From positions 53,409,945-53,473,944 of the forward strand of contig BTPG01000004.1 of NCBI GenBank assembly GCA_036245525.1: a stretch of DNA of 64,000 bases. The letters run 5' to 3'. This DNA comes from Semisulcospira habei (taxonomy: Eukaryota; Mollusca; Gastropoda; Semisulcospiridae). Of this stretch, positions 12,424 through 24,509 are shown in pieces; positions within the stretch are counted from its first letter, which is position 1, and each line of letters starts with the position of its first letter. The notes under the pieces are model-generated. The model did no database searches. It was not told the DNA's origin and saw only the letters and a list, made by a program, of their open reading frames with translations. The translations under genes were made by a program, and so were the position numbers.

Positions 12424-14031
12424 CCCTTTAGGTGTCGGTAGCGGATTTAGATTCCTAGAGGATGTCAGAGTGTTGTTATTCCTGTAGGATGTCAGAGTGT
12501 TGTTATTCCTGTAGGATGTCAGGGTGTTGTTATTCCTGTAGGGTGTCAGAGTGTTGTTATTCCCGCAGGACGCCAGGGTGTTGTTATTCATGTAGGGTGT
12601 CAGGGTGTTGTTATTCCTCTAGGATGTCAGAGTGTTGTTATTCCTGTAGGAAGTCAGTGTAATGTTATTACTGTAGGATGTCAGAGTGTTGTTATTTCTG
12701 TAGGATGTCAGAGTGTTGTTATTCCTGTAGGATGTCAGAGTGTTGTTATTTCTGTAGGACGTAAGTGTGTTTTTCATGCAGGATGTCAGGCTGTTGTTAT
12801 TCCTGCAGGATGTCAGGGAATTGTTATTCCTGTATGATTCAGGGTGTTATTATCCCTGTAGGGTGTCAGGGTGTTGTTATTCCTGTAGGATGTCAGGGTG
12901 TTGTTATTCATGTAGGATGTTAGGGTTATGTTATTCCTGTAGGATGTCAGGGTGTTGCTATTCCTGCAGGATGTCAGGGTGTTGTTATTCCTGTAGGATG
13001 TCAGGGTGTTTTTATTCCTGTAGGATGTCAGGGCGTTGATATTCCTGTTGGATGTCAGGGTGTTGTTATTCATGTAGGATGTCAGGGTGTTGTTATTCAT
13101 GTAGGATGTCAGGGTGTTGTAATTTCACTAGGATGTCAGGGTATTGTTATTTCTGTAGGATGTCAGGGAGTTGTTATTTTTGTAGGATGTCAAGGTGCTG
13201 TTATTCCTGTAGGATGTCAGAGTGTTATTATTTCTGTAGGATGTCAGGATGTTGTTATTCATGTAGGATGTCAGGGTGTTGTTATTTCTGTAGAATGTCA
13301 GGGTGTTGTTATTCCTGTAGGATGTCAGGGTGCTGTTATTCCGGTAGGATGTCAGGGTGTTGTTATTCCTATAGGATGTCAGGGTGTTGTTATTCCTGTA
13401 GGATGTCAGGGTTATGTTTTACCTGTAGGATGTCAGAGTGTTGTTATTCCTGTAGGATGTTAATGTGTTTTTCATGCAGGATGTCAGGGTTTTGTTATTC
13501 CTGCAGAATGTCAGGGTGTTGTTATTCCTGTAGGATGTCAGGGTGTTGTTATTCCTGTAGGATGTCAGGGTGTTGTTATTCCTGTAGGATGTCAGGGTGT
13601 TGTTATTCCTGTAGGATGTCAAGGTGCTGTTCTTCATGTAGGATGTCAGGGTGTTGTTATTCATGTAGGATGTCAGGGTGTTGTTATTCATGTAGGATGT
13701 CAGGGTGTTGTTATTCCTGTAGGATGTCAGGGTATTGTTTTTCATGTAGAATGTCAGGATGTTGTTATTTCTGTAGGATGTCAGGGTGTTGCTATTCCTG
13801 TAGGATGTCAGGGTGTTGCTATTCCTGTCGAATGTCAGGGTGCTGTTATTCCTGTAAGATGTCAGGGTGTTGTTATTCCTGTAGGATGTCAGGGTGTTGC
13901 TATTCCTGTCGAATGTCAGGGTGTTGTTATTCCTGTAAGATGTCAGGGTGTTGTTATTCCTGTAGGATGTCAGGATGTTGTTATTTCTGTATGAATCATC
14001 ACGACTAAAACCGCTATCAACACTCAAAGGG
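12424..14031. mobile_element. TTAA-flanked MITE whose interior is a 27-bp minisatellite
   Basis: TTAA at 12420-12423 and at 14032-14035 flank inverted ends: the left reads CCCTTTAGGTGTCGGTAGCG and the reverse complement of the right reads CCCTTTGAGTGTTGATAGCG. TTAA targets and CCC/GGG termini are features of piggyBac-type elements. Between the ends, from 12461 to about 13991, a 27-bp unit (GATGTCAGGGTGTTGTTATT plus CCTGTAG) is repeated nearly 57 times. Because 27 is a multiple of three, nine-residue periodic frames are open on both strands (MSGCCYSCR on plus, NNNTLTSYR on minus). I regard these as non-coding. Confidence 0.75.
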
Positions 14032-14089
14032 TTAAACTACATGCAGTATTATAGGCAGATGTCTCCTTTAATGACTCTTGCAGAGCTAG

Positions 14090-14330
14090 CCTTAAAGACA
14101 AGCGGCTCAGGAGAAAAAAACAGAGATGCCGCAACTCAGAACCCTGGTCAGACCTCCCTCTGCAGCCACTGTGGTCGAACCTGCCTGTCCCGGATTGGCC
14201 TCTGCAGTCACGAGCATGCCTGCAGACGTCGTGGACAACCCATATAGAATCTTCGTTTGCGAAGTCAAGCCAAGAGAGATTATAGCGTTCTCTGTTTTGC
14301 CCTTATCTCACTAAATACACTGATAAAAAT
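14090..14330 (+). pseudogene. 3' remnant of a LINE ORF (terminal zinc-finger-like motif)
   Basis: The plus-strand peptide CSHCGRTCLSRIGLCSH is the CxxC...H-type motif that closes the ORF of many RTE/CR1-like LINEs, followed by a downstream stretch with ATCTTCGTTTGCGAAG typical of their 3' UTRs. Nothing upstream is readable as RT, so this is a short 5'-truncated remnant next to the MITE. Confidence 0.6.
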
Positions 14331-14399
14331 TCGTCGACAACTCTATGTGCTGAGTTGTTGCCAGTTTCAGTGACCATTTATGTCAATGTCGGCCCGCTA

Positions 14400-14790
14400 G
14401 GTTTGATTGATTGTACATTGCTTAACGTCCCGACAGCAACAAGGCTTTCTCAGGACGTGCCTGCACTGCTTGTGAAAAAAAGATAAACAGAATATTGAAT
14501 GTATGTCGCCAGCCGGTCGAATAAGTTAAACAAACCTATGCCATGGTGCCTAAATAAAGCTAAGACCATTTAACAACACACACCCAATATCAAGAGCTAT
14601 AGGCAGTGCAGACAGTTGGGAGAGTTTTAAAAAGACAAATACAGGTGAATAGACCAAGGGTAGACAGAAACACATGCCCCAGAATAGAAAAAAAAAAACA
14701 CCCTGTAAAGCTGACCAGGGTGACCCTGGGAACAAAAAAGTAGTTAACCCCACCCAAGTCCCCCAGGGCAGAACCGGGTGGGGCCCGCTG
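14400..14790 (-). repeat. SINE-like dispersed repeat, copy 3 (minus)
   Basis: The reverse complement of the unit at 4845-5260. On plus it begins GTACATTGCTTAACGTCCC and ends at the CCCACCCAAGTCCCCCAGGG block. The stretch 14791-15740 beyond it is AT-rich with no gene or repeat that I recognise. Confidence 0.75.
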
Positions 14791-15751
14791 TGGGATGTGA
14801 CAAGTTACATATGAGCGGCATACATAAATGTGCTCAAAAAATAAATACATTAAAAACGCGAAAAGTGTCTGTAAGTGTACCCGCAAACAAAGAGCCACCC
14901 TGACAGCAAAATAAGAAACTTTTATTTCTTGCTTACTTCAGATGTTCAGCATACTGTTTGAGCTACCTTTACACAAACATTGGATGAGTTATCGCACATG
15001 GCTACCTTGGAGGACACAGGGTTTTATTAGTGGTGAAAATAAGCAAAACTTGACACACTCTGTGAAGCAAGTTTCCTGTGATATATTTTAACCCACACGT
15101 TGTGCGGATTGCTTATGATGTTATTAACTGCCTCAAACGAAATTTGACTCGCAAAATTCATTAGAGAACCAGAACTTCCCGTGCACATCATTTTCTTAAT
15201 AAATCTTATTTGATTTAATACGAATTACTTTCAAACCATTTTGTTATGCTCCAGTGACTGACACAGATATAAAGAACACAAATATATCTATTTGATTAGG
15301 TAAATATGGCCGCTAACCTAAAAATAAAGAACTTTTTGATTTTTATGTTTGTAGGACATGTTGATTATTTAAGTGCCTTTGACAAACAAAAAGTAGGTCA
15401 AGACGAAACAGGCCGAATTTTCATGACACGGAGCCAAGTGACACTGCACATTAATTTTGTTGGCTTTCAGCTGTGTCTTCTGCAGATGCTCCCCATTTAA
15501 CTTTCAGTATCCTGTGATGGTAGTGTAACTAATGACGTCATAAAGAGTCTTCGATGTTCGATTTTTAAGGCTAACTGTTCTATCTGCACACGGCATAACA
15601 AACTCTTCATAACATTTTCTAATAAATGACCTCAAAATAACCCGGAACGAAGTATATTTACGAAGAAAAGCGCTATGGTTAAAAATTCCCGTTTTTAATG
15701 TATATATAAAAAATATATATATATCCCTTCGTAACCCCAGTTGGCTAGTTG

Positions 15752-16866
15752 CGGTCAAGGGGCATCTTCTCCTGCGGTCAAAAAACAAGAAGAAACAACG
15801 GATCCACTCTCATGACGACCACGACCGGACTCAACGTAGCATGCTGGAACATACGAACCATGCTCGACACAGCAGACAGCGGACGTCCTGAACGTCGCTC
15901 TGCTCTCATTGCCCATGAATTGCGGTGGTTAAAAATCGATATCGCCGCGCTCAGCGAAGTACGCCTCCCGGAGGAAGGCAACCACCAAGAACTTGGCGCT
16001 GGCTACACCCTCTACTGGTCAGGCAGGCCTGCATCAGAAAGACGGGTCTCAGGCGTGGGCTTCATGGTCAAAACCCCCATTGCGACTAAGCTGGAAAACC
16101 TACCAACAGGTCACTGCGACCTCATCATGTCCATGCGCCTCCCACTGAGTCACCAGCAATGCGTTACCCTTCAAACTTCCTAGCAGAGCCTGCTAAAAAA
16201 GACAAGTTTTACTCTGACCTGCGCAGCCTCCTACATAGCACCCCTGTAAACGACAGTCATCATCATTGGCGACTTCAACGCCAAAGTGGGTCAAGACTCT
16301 GAAACCTGGAAAGGAGTCCTTCGGCAAGCATGGCGTTGGGAACTGCAATGACAATGGCCGCCTACTTCTGGAGTTCTGTGCAGAGCAGCAACTTGTCATC
16401 ACCAACACTACATCCCAGCAAAAGGACAGTCGAAAGACCACCTGGACGCATCCTCGCTCCAAGCACTGGCACCTTATCGATTATGTCCTAGTGCGTCAGA
16501 CGGACCGCAGTGACGTCCTCCTCACCAGCGTGATGCCCAGCGCAGAGTGCCACACTGACCACCGCCTTGTCCGCTGCAAACTCACGTTCCGCCTGAAGCT
16601 GAAACCCAAGAAAGCCCCCCCCCCCCCCCCCCCAAGAAAAAGCTTGATGTTGCCAGCCTTTAGCATCACGACAAGAAAGTTGCCCTTCAGACAGATTTAC
16701 AGCGCATGCTCAAAGACACAGTTGATCCAGCAGACTCCTCCCCTGAAACACTCTGGGAACAACTGAAAACTGCTATTGTAAAATCTTCTGTGGAAGTTTT
16801 GGGCTTTGTTAGAAAGAGGAACAAAGACTGGTTTGACGAAAAGGACGTAGAGATCCAGGAACTTCT

Positions 16867-16906
<40 letters not shown>

Positions 16907-18180
16907 GCCCACCAGATCCACCTAGACCAGCCTTCCTGCCCTGTGAAGAAGTCTGCCTTTCGCCTCATCTGCAGCAGTCTTCAGCGCAAGCTTAAAGAGC
17001 TCCAGAACGAGTGGTGGTCGAGACTCGCAAAGAGGACCCAGCTTTGCGCTGACAACGGTGACTACAGGGGCTTCTCCGAAGCACTGAAAGCAGTGTATGG
17101 CCCCATGCACCTGGTACAAAGTCCCCTGCGAAGTGCTGATGGACAGGCACTCCTCACAGATAATACCTCCATCTTGAGCCGCTGGTCGGAATACTTTCAG
17201 GACCTCTTCAGCGCTGAGCGCACTGTTCAATAAACAGTCATCCTCCAAATCCCACACCTCCCACTAAAGGTTGAATTGGACGAACCGTCCACCGCCGAAG
17301 AGATCCTCACAGCCATCCACCAGCTCAAGAGTGGCGAAGCAGCAGGCATTGACGGAATCCCGCCAGAGATCTGGAAACATGGAGGCCCAGCACTGCACAA
17401 CAAGCTCCACGACCTCTTTCTCTGCTGCTGGGAGAAAGGAAAACTACCAAAGGATCTTCGTGATGCAGTCATCATCACCCTGTACAAAAACAAAGGAGAG
17501 AAGTCTGCCTGCTCTAATTATCGTGGAATTACCGTGCTGTCCAATGCCAGGAAAATTCTCACAAGGCTGCCCCTGAATCGGCTGGTACCTGCCATCGCTG
17601 AAGACCACCTCCCAGAGGGCCAGTGTGGCTTCAGAGCCAACAGGAGTACCACCGACATGGTCTTTGTGCTGATACAACTTCAGGAGAAGTGCCGCGAGCA
17701 GAACAAAGGTACGTAACGTTTGTCGACCTAACAAAAGCGTTCGACACTGTGAAAAGGCAAGGAATGTGGCAAATCCTGGAGCGCCTTGGCTGTCCCCCAA
17801 GTTCCTTAGCATGATCGTCCAGCTCCACGAAGACCAGCAAGGCCAGATCAGACTCAACAGTGACCTCTCAGAACCACTCCCCATTCGCAAGGGCGTGAAG
17901 CAATGCTGTGTGCTGGCACCGACCCTCTTCACCATCTTCTTTAGCATGATGTTGAAGCAGGCCACAGTGGACCTCGACGATGACGACGCAGTGTACATCA
18001 GGTATCGTCTCGATGGTAGCTGTTTAACCTCAGACGACTGCAGGCCCACACGAAAACCCTAGACCGACTGATTCGTGAGGTGCTCTTTGCTGATGACGCT
18101 GCCCTCGTTGCACACACAGAGAGAGCCTTGCAGCGCATCACGTCCTGCTTCGCAGACGCTGCCCAGCTCCTATATATACA
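15752..18180 (+). pseudogene. Decayed LINE (endonuclease + RT) on plus strand
   Basis: The endonuclease starts with LNVACWNIRTMLD (15829) and contains ALSEVRLPEEG and VSGVGFMVK; a second block has [14 protein letters not shown] coding near 16258 and [13 protein letters not shown] follows at 17276: AGIDGIPPEIWKHGG, NYRGITVLSNARKILT, GQCGFRANRSTTDMVF, TFVDLTKAFDTVKRQGMW, LPIRKGVKQCCVLAPTLF and the catalytic FADDAAL (about 18085). The clade resembles RTE-like elements often annotated as craniofacial development protein 2-like. There are breaks at 16180, 16690, 17230, 17716 and 17810, plus an A-run of about 32 at 16869-16900. The QGC of motif B is CCV here. It is inactive and is ended by the AT repeat at 18205. 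Confidence 0.85.
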
Positions 18181-18199
18181 CACACATACGCGCACACAT

Positions 18200-18340
<141 letters not shown>

Positions 18341-19703
18341 CACCCATTGCAAAAAGCAATAGGTACTACCCCTAAGCGCCCCGCAGTCCACTTGACTATA
18401 TCCAGCCTCCCCACTCCCAATAAGCATTAGACCTGCTAATGGGTAGATTTAGGTTTGCCGCCTACGACCGGTATCGCTCCAAGTGTGTGTTTGTGGGGAG
18501 GGGGAGAGGGGGGGTGGAAGGGGGGGGGGGAGGGCGGGGGGGGGGGGGAGGGCTCGTCAAGTAGGTATACAGGGAAACCTGTCAATTGCAAACACAACAC
18601 CAGTATTAGAGAGCACCTACACAATTTACTGATTACAGAATTTAAATGTAAAATTAAATCATATGTGAGATCAAACAATCTACAGTAGCATAGATTATAC
18701 TAACAGAGATGGATAAAGTGGTGAAATCAGAGGACAAGGACCGAAATCGCTTCAAAAAAGGCGTCCGAAATTAGGAAATCAGTTACCTTACTCTTAAAGG
18801 TGTGCTGTGCGCTCTGAATGGAGATTGAGTGTATTCTTTTTGTGCGTTTCCAGTAAATAAAACATCAATAAAGCATGCTAAAAGCTGTTAAATCCGTCGG
18901 CTTTATTTCTCCGTGATCTTTGTGTGCGAATTTTGGGTTTCTATAGTTTCAACCGGTGTCACGTTTCCGTTGTTAAAAAAAACAAAACGTCGTCTGCAGG
19001 CGCTGGTAAATCGTACGGTAAATGTCGTCGGTACAAATCAAAAGTGCACACCAAAAACTTCCAAAGACGGGCCTATTTGCAGTCAATTCGTCCATTTCTT
19101 TGCTAATCAGATCAGTTTTTGTCCGCCGTGTCACAACTGAAACGTAAGAAACCCGCAAACTTCAACATCGGTTATCTGCTAACGGAAACAACCTCCAGTC
19201 ATTTTTCACGTCAAAGGCGGGAAATCGAGCCTCAAGCCCAGCAACTGATGACAATTATCCCGCTTACTCTGACACCAGGCTTGTGTGTGGCCCCCAGACT
19301 GCGACGTGTCACGCTCAAATTCACATGAAACGATAGAAACCGGTCGACTTTTGCAAGCCACGAGTTGCCGATTTTCTCAAAATATCTGTTTTTTTTTTCT
19401 TGATTACCAGTCATTAAAGTGGGCAGTTTCACATTAAATTTATATGTATCTTTTTTGTTCATGTTGCTGCTGTTGTTGTCGTTTAATATTTAGAGTATGC
19501 TTAAAGCATGTTCTTAATTGGACAAACTTTTGATCGGCAAACCTAGATCGGAGAAGATCGGCGATCTTTTGGTCTGTTTCTTAATTGAGGTTGAACGAAC
19601 CTGAACGAACCTAGGCGAACTTCAGCAAACCAGGTTCGCCATGGTTTTCTTTCTTAACTGAATTGTTTGGCTCGGCGGAAGTTGGTCTGCGACAGTAATA
19701 AAC

Positions 19704-19865
19704 ATGGCTGCCGTAATGCCGCTTCGCGATTTGGAAGATTTTGTAGTGGTTTTGTTGATGTACAAAGCTGTGAAGGACAAACAGAGTCAGCGCCAGAGGA
19801 AGGCAACATTACCATACGGTCTCCGGAGGCACGAGTTTGGGGCATTTCATTCACTGGTTCAAGCG
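19704..19865 (+). CDS. N-terminal exon start, Harbinger (PIF) transposase-like
   Basis: An ATG at 19704 opens MAAVMPLRDLEDFVVVLLMY, then a basic stretch leading into RRHEFGAFHSLVQ. The arrangement of Arg-rich residues, a hydrophobic turn and a (R)xxxFGxFHxLVxE-like motif matches the N terminus of PIF/Harbinger transposases and host HARBI1/ALP1-like proteins. After the first motif the frame runs into a tandem array of the same 73 bp, so the normal continuation and DDE domain are not seen. It may be a broken transposase copy or the first exon of a domesticated one. The family call rests on a short motif. Confidence 0.45.
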
Positions 19866-21421
19866 CCAGAGGAAGGCAACATTACCATACGGTCTCCGGA
19901 GGCACGAGTTTGGGGCATTTCATTCACTGGTTCAAGCGCCAGAGGAAGGCAACATTACCATACGGTCTCCGGAGGCACGAGTTTGGGGCATTTCATTCAC
20001 TGGTTCAAGCGCCAGAGGAAGGCAACATTACCATACGGTCTCCGGAGGCACGAGTTTGGGGCATTTCATTCACTGGTTCAAGCGCCAGAGGAAGGCAACA
20101 TTACCATACGTTCTCCGGAGGCACGAGTTTGGGGCATTTCATTCACTGGTTCAAGCGCCAGAGGAAGGCAACATTACCATACGTTCTCCGGAGGCACGAG
20201 TTTGGGGCATTTCATTCACTGGTTCAAGCGCCAGAGGAAGGCAACATTACCATACGTTCTCCGGAGGCACGAGTTTGGGGCATTTCATTCACTGGTTCAA
20301 GCGCCAGAGGAAGGCAACATTACCATACGTTCTCCGGAGGCACGAGTTTGGGGCATTTCATTCACTGGTTCAAGCGCCAGAGGAAGGCAACATTACCATA
20401 CGTTCTCTGGAGGCACGAGTTTGGGGCATTTCATTCACTGGTTCAAGCGCCAGAGGAAGGCAACATTACCATACGTTCTCCGGAGGCACGAGTTTGGGGC
20501 ATTTCATTCACTGGTTCAAGCGCCAGAGGAAGGCAACATTACCATACGTTCTCCGGAGGCACGAGTTTGGGGCATTTCATTCACTGGTTCAAGCGCCAGA
20601 AGAAGGCAACATTACCATACGGTCTCCGGAGGCACGAGTTTGGGGCATTTCATTCACTGGTTCAAGCGCCAGAGGTAGGCAACATTACCATACGTTCTCC
20701 GGAGGCACGAGTTTGGGGCATTTCATTCACTGGTTCAAGCGCCAGAGGAAGGCAACATTACCATACGTTCTCCGGAGGCACGAGTTTGGGGCATTTCATT
20801 CACTGGTTCAAGCGCCAGAGGAAGGCAACATTACCATACGTTCTCCGGAGGCACGAGTTTGGGGCATTTCATTCACTGGTTCAAGCGCCAGAGGAAGGCA
20901 ACATTACCATACGTTCTCCGGAGGCACGAGTTTGGGGCATTTCATTCACTGGTTCAAGCGCCAGAGGAAGGCAACATTACCATACGTTCTCTGGAGGCAC
21001 GAGTTTGGGGCATTTCATTCACTGGTTCAAGCGCCAGAGGAAGGCAACATTACCATACGTTCTCCGGAGGCACGAGTTTGGGGCATTTCATTCACTGGTT
21101 CAAGCGCCAGAGGAAGGCAACATTACCATACGTTCTCCGGAGGCACGAGTTTGGGGCATTTCATTCACTGGTTCAAGCGCCAGAGGAAGGCAACATTACC
21201 ATACGTTCTCCGGAGGCACGAGTTTGGGGCATTTCATTCACTGGTTCAAGCGCCAGAGGAAGGCAACATTACCATACGTTCTCCGGAGGCACGAGTTTGG
21301 GGCATTTCATTCACTGGTTCAAGCGCCAGAGGAAGGCAACATTGCCATACGGTCTCCGGAGGCACGAGTTTGGGGCATTTCATTCACTGGTTCAAGCGCC
21401 AGAGGAAGGCAACATTACCAT
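19792..21421. repeat. 73-bp satellite array, about 22 copies, open in all three plus frames
   Basis: The unit starts GCCAGAGGAAGGCAACATTA and ends CACTGGTTCAAGC, 73 bp, with very few differences (GGTCTCC or GTTCTCC, occasional CTGG for CCGG). No plus-frame stop occurs in the unit, and since 73 is one more than a multiple of three, each open frame cycles through all three readings every 219 bp. The array runs into the assembly gap, so its true length is unknown. High identity indicates recent amplification. Confidence 0.95.
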
Positions 21422-21921
21422 NNNNNNNNNNNNNNNNNNNNNNNNNNNNNNNNNNNNNNNNNNNNNNNNNNNNNNNNNNNNNNNNNNNNNNNNNNNNNNN
21501 NNNNNNNNNNNNNNNNNNNNNNNNNNNNNNNNNNNNNNNNNNNNNNNNNNNNNNNNNNNNNNNNNNNNNNNNNNNNNNNNNNNNNNNNNNNNNNNNNNNN
21601 NNNNNNNNNNNNNNNNNNNNNNNNNNNNNNNNNNNNNNNNNNNNNNNNNNNNNNNNNNNNNNNNNNNNNNNNNNNNNNNNNNNNNNNNNNNNNNNNNNNN
21701 NNNNNNNNNNNNNNNNNNNNNNNNNNNNNNNNNNNNNNNNNNNNNNNNNNNNNNNNNNNNNNNNNNNNNNNNNNNNNNNNNNNNNNNNNNNNNNNNNNNN
21801 NNNNNNNNNNNNNNNNNNNNNNNNNNNNNNNNNNNNNNNNNNNNNNNNNNNNNNNNNNNNNNNNNNNNNNNNNNNNNNNNNNNNNNNNNNNNNNNNNNNN
21901 NNNNNNNNNNNNNNNNNNNNN
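21422..21921. other. Assembly gap (500 N)
   Basis: Exactly 500 N, a conventional size for a gap of unknown length. The left edge is inside the 73-bp array and the right edge inside the gag-like region of a DIRS element, so the 5' end of that element and any array copies beyond are missing. Confidence 1.
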
Positions 21922-22660
21922 CCGGTGGGAATCAACTTAAGCTTCCGCCAGGCCTGGTACGCTGGACACTCCCAAGCCTTCGCCATACCTTTTCCAGCGG
22001 TGGATGCGGCGGCCTTACTACAGGCGGGCGGCCGCAGGCTCGTCCAGATCTCGTGGCCTCGGCCTCTCGACAGGATCGCCTCCTTAGCGCGGAACTCGCT
22101 GGCGTACTCGGGTTTGGAACTGGCTACCCAGGCAGCCCTGCAGTGCCTACAGGATACGTGGGACCTGGAGGCTCAGTCCCCGCTTCGTGACGTGCAGTCC
22201 ATCCTGATAGCGGCCAACCGGTCCGCTTACCTTCTGCTGCCACCGCCAGGGCAGCAGCTGCCAAATGCGACCTCTGGAGGAGGGATACCCTTTTGCGCCT
22301 CTGCTCGGACCTTCCCTTGTCAGTGAAGACCCAGCTCCGTCAAGCCCCCTTAGGTGGTCCTCAGCTGTTCGGCGACACTTGGCACACCGTTAAGGAATCT
22401 TCCAAGGACTTGTGGCCCAAGCCTGCATCTAACCCAGCCTCGACCCGCTTTCGCGCCCCCCGCACGGCGGGGGTCGTGCCCAGCGGTCTTTCAGGCCCTC
22501 CTTTCCTACAGTCGGATCTTCACGAGGTCGGGCCTGTCCATTCCAGGCTACTCAGGCCGGCCCCGCCCCTCGCCCTGCTTGGCCCCGCGGTGCCCGTAGA
22601 TCGGGCCGCGGTCGGGCTCATTGACTCGCCCCCGCCTCAGTAATCGGGCCTCCCGTCGGC
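21922..22660 (+). pseudogene. DIRS gag-like ORF, C-terminal part (copy D1)
   Basis: The frame after the gap reads INLSFRQAWYAGHSQAF, then LARNSLAYSGLELATQA and IAANRSAYLLLPP, colinear with the gag C-terminal half of the copies at 32400-32950 and 52300-52850. It breaks at 22326 and continues in other frames (KTQLRQAPLGGPQLFGDTW near 22330). Gag-like proteins of DIRS elements are thought to package the RNA; no enzyme motif is seen. Confidence 0.8.
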
Positions 22661-22899
22661 GGGCGGCTGTCGCTTCAGCGATCTTGGAGATCGCTGTTCC
22701 CGGACGACCCCTGGATTCTTTCCACCGTTACCGCAGGCCTGCAACTTTCGTTCCTGTCACCTCCGCCTCTTCGCAGAGCACCCATGTGGACCCAGGAACC
22801 GCTCGACGGCACACAGGCGGACGCTCTGCGCGGGGAAGTGGCGACCCTCCTCACCAAAGCGGCGACAGAGGTGGTTTCGCGGCAGGACTCTCCGGCGTT

Positions 22900-24400
22900 C
22901 TACAGCCGACTCTTCTAGTTCCCAAACCAGGCCCCTCGCTTCAGGATGGAGACGGCCAGGACACTCCGTGCGGCCCTCCAGCCGATGGACTTTGCGATCA
23001 GCCTCGATCTGTCAGACGCCTATCTGCACGTCCCGATTCATCCGTCGTTTCGCCGGTACCTTCGGTTTGACTTGGGGGGATCGTCGACCAGTTCTGCGCC
23101 CTTCCTTTCGGCCTCAACATCAGTCCGTGGGTGTTTACAAGACTGCTCGACGCCGTGATAGCCTAATTCCGTCAGCGCTCCTTGAGCCCGGCCTCCAATT
23201 ACTTGGACGACCTTCTACTGCGCAACTTGGTTTCCGCAGCCCTCCAGACGGACAGGGATGCCCTGCTTTCCCTTCTGCGTCGTCTAGGTTTCCTACTCAA
23301 TTGGGGAAATCCGATCTTCTCCCTCTCGACGGTTTCTACATCGGGGGATGGAATTCCTGACCGACCTCAACCTTGCCCGCCTGCCTCTGGCCAGGCGACA
23401 GAAGATCGTCGACTTAGCGACTTCGATGGGGATGGGATCCTCCTTCACCGCCAGGGTCTGGCTTCAACTCCTGGGCCTCCTCAGGGCGGCTGCGGACCTG
23501 CTTCCCTTGGGCAGACTTTATGCTCGGCCTCTCCAGCTACGTCTCCTTCTTCACTGGCGACCCTCGGGCGCTCTGTTGGATCTAGTACCTGTCACGCCTC
23601 TGGCTCGTCCTCACCTCGAGAGGTGGGCGGACCTCGCTTGGCTGGCTTCGGGGGTGCCCTACACTCCCCGCCGCCTCGGTGGTCTCTCTGTACAGAGGCG
23701 AGCCAGGCCGGCTGGGGCGCGCACCTGTTACCGGATTTCTCTCGGCCTCGGGCGTTGGCTTCGGGAGCTGTTCGGGAATCACGTCACCTGGCTGGAGCTG
23801 AAGGCAGTTGGGTTGGCATTCGACGTTTGGCAGGAGACCTTGGCCAATCAGGAAGTCCTCGTGCTCTCCGACAACTCGACGGTGGTGGCTTACATACAGA
23901 ATCAGGGTGGCACTCACTCGCCCTCCCTTTGCATTCTTCGGTACCACCTTCTCTGGTGCAGGGATCGAGGCATTGCCCTACGAGCCCGCCACATCCCTGG
24001 CCACCTCAACGTGATGGCGGACGCCCTGTCTCGTCGCGGACAGTTGCTCCACACGGAGCGGTCCCTACGCCCGGATATTTTTTGCCTGCTCTGCTCTCAC
24101 TGGGAAACGCCGCTAGTGGATCTGTTGGCCACCAGATGAAACAGCCAGCTCCCGGTCTACGTCTCGCCAGTCCTGGATCCACTCGCTTGGGCAGTGGACA
24201 CGCTCCCCATTCCTTGGGTCGGCCTGATTGCTTACGCCTACCCCCCGTCAGTCCTCGTTCCGAAGGTACTGCGGAAGCTTCGGGGATGCTCGGCGGTCCT
24301 CCTGCTGGTGGCCCCCTTCAACTGGACCAAGAGCTGGACCACGGACCTCCTCGCGCTTGCGACGGACCCTCCTCTGGAGCTTCCTACCCCTTCCACGATG
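22900..24400 (+). pseudogene. DIRS reverse transcriptase / RNase H (copy D1)
   Basis: RT motif A is in SLDLSDAYLHVPIHP (about 23000), and motif C NYLDDLLL follows near 23200 in another frame. RNase H is in the frame 23348-24139: NHVTWLELKAVG, VLSDNSTVVAYIQNQGG, HIPGHLNVMADALSRRG. The post-RNase H block (SHWETPLVDLLATR, VGLIAYAYPPS) follows and continues in a shifted frame from 24194. At least three frameshifts and a TGA near 24137 break it. Function in the intact family: copying RNA to single-stranded, then circular DNA. Confidence 0.85.
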
Positions 24401-24509
24401 CTCAAGCAGCCCCGTCAGCGGCTTTTCCATCCGTGCCCCGAACGCCTCCACCTACACGCTTGGAGGTTGTCCGGCACGCCCGCGCCGCTAGAGGTTCTCG
24501 GATGCGGCA

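Noticed and set aside
12461..13991. CRISPR-like array or Cys-rich repeat protein
   Set aside because: No unique spacers: the 27-bp unit is contiguous, and both strands are open because the unit length is a multiple of three. A minisatellite in a eukaryotic MITE explains it.
14550..14898. Hydrophobic small protein on minus strand
   Set aside because: It is the translation of a SINE-like repeat seen in four places.
19837..22326. Long ORFs spanning the N gap
   Set aside because: They join the satellite to DIRS gag through 500 unknown bases; continuity is an artefact of reading N as open.
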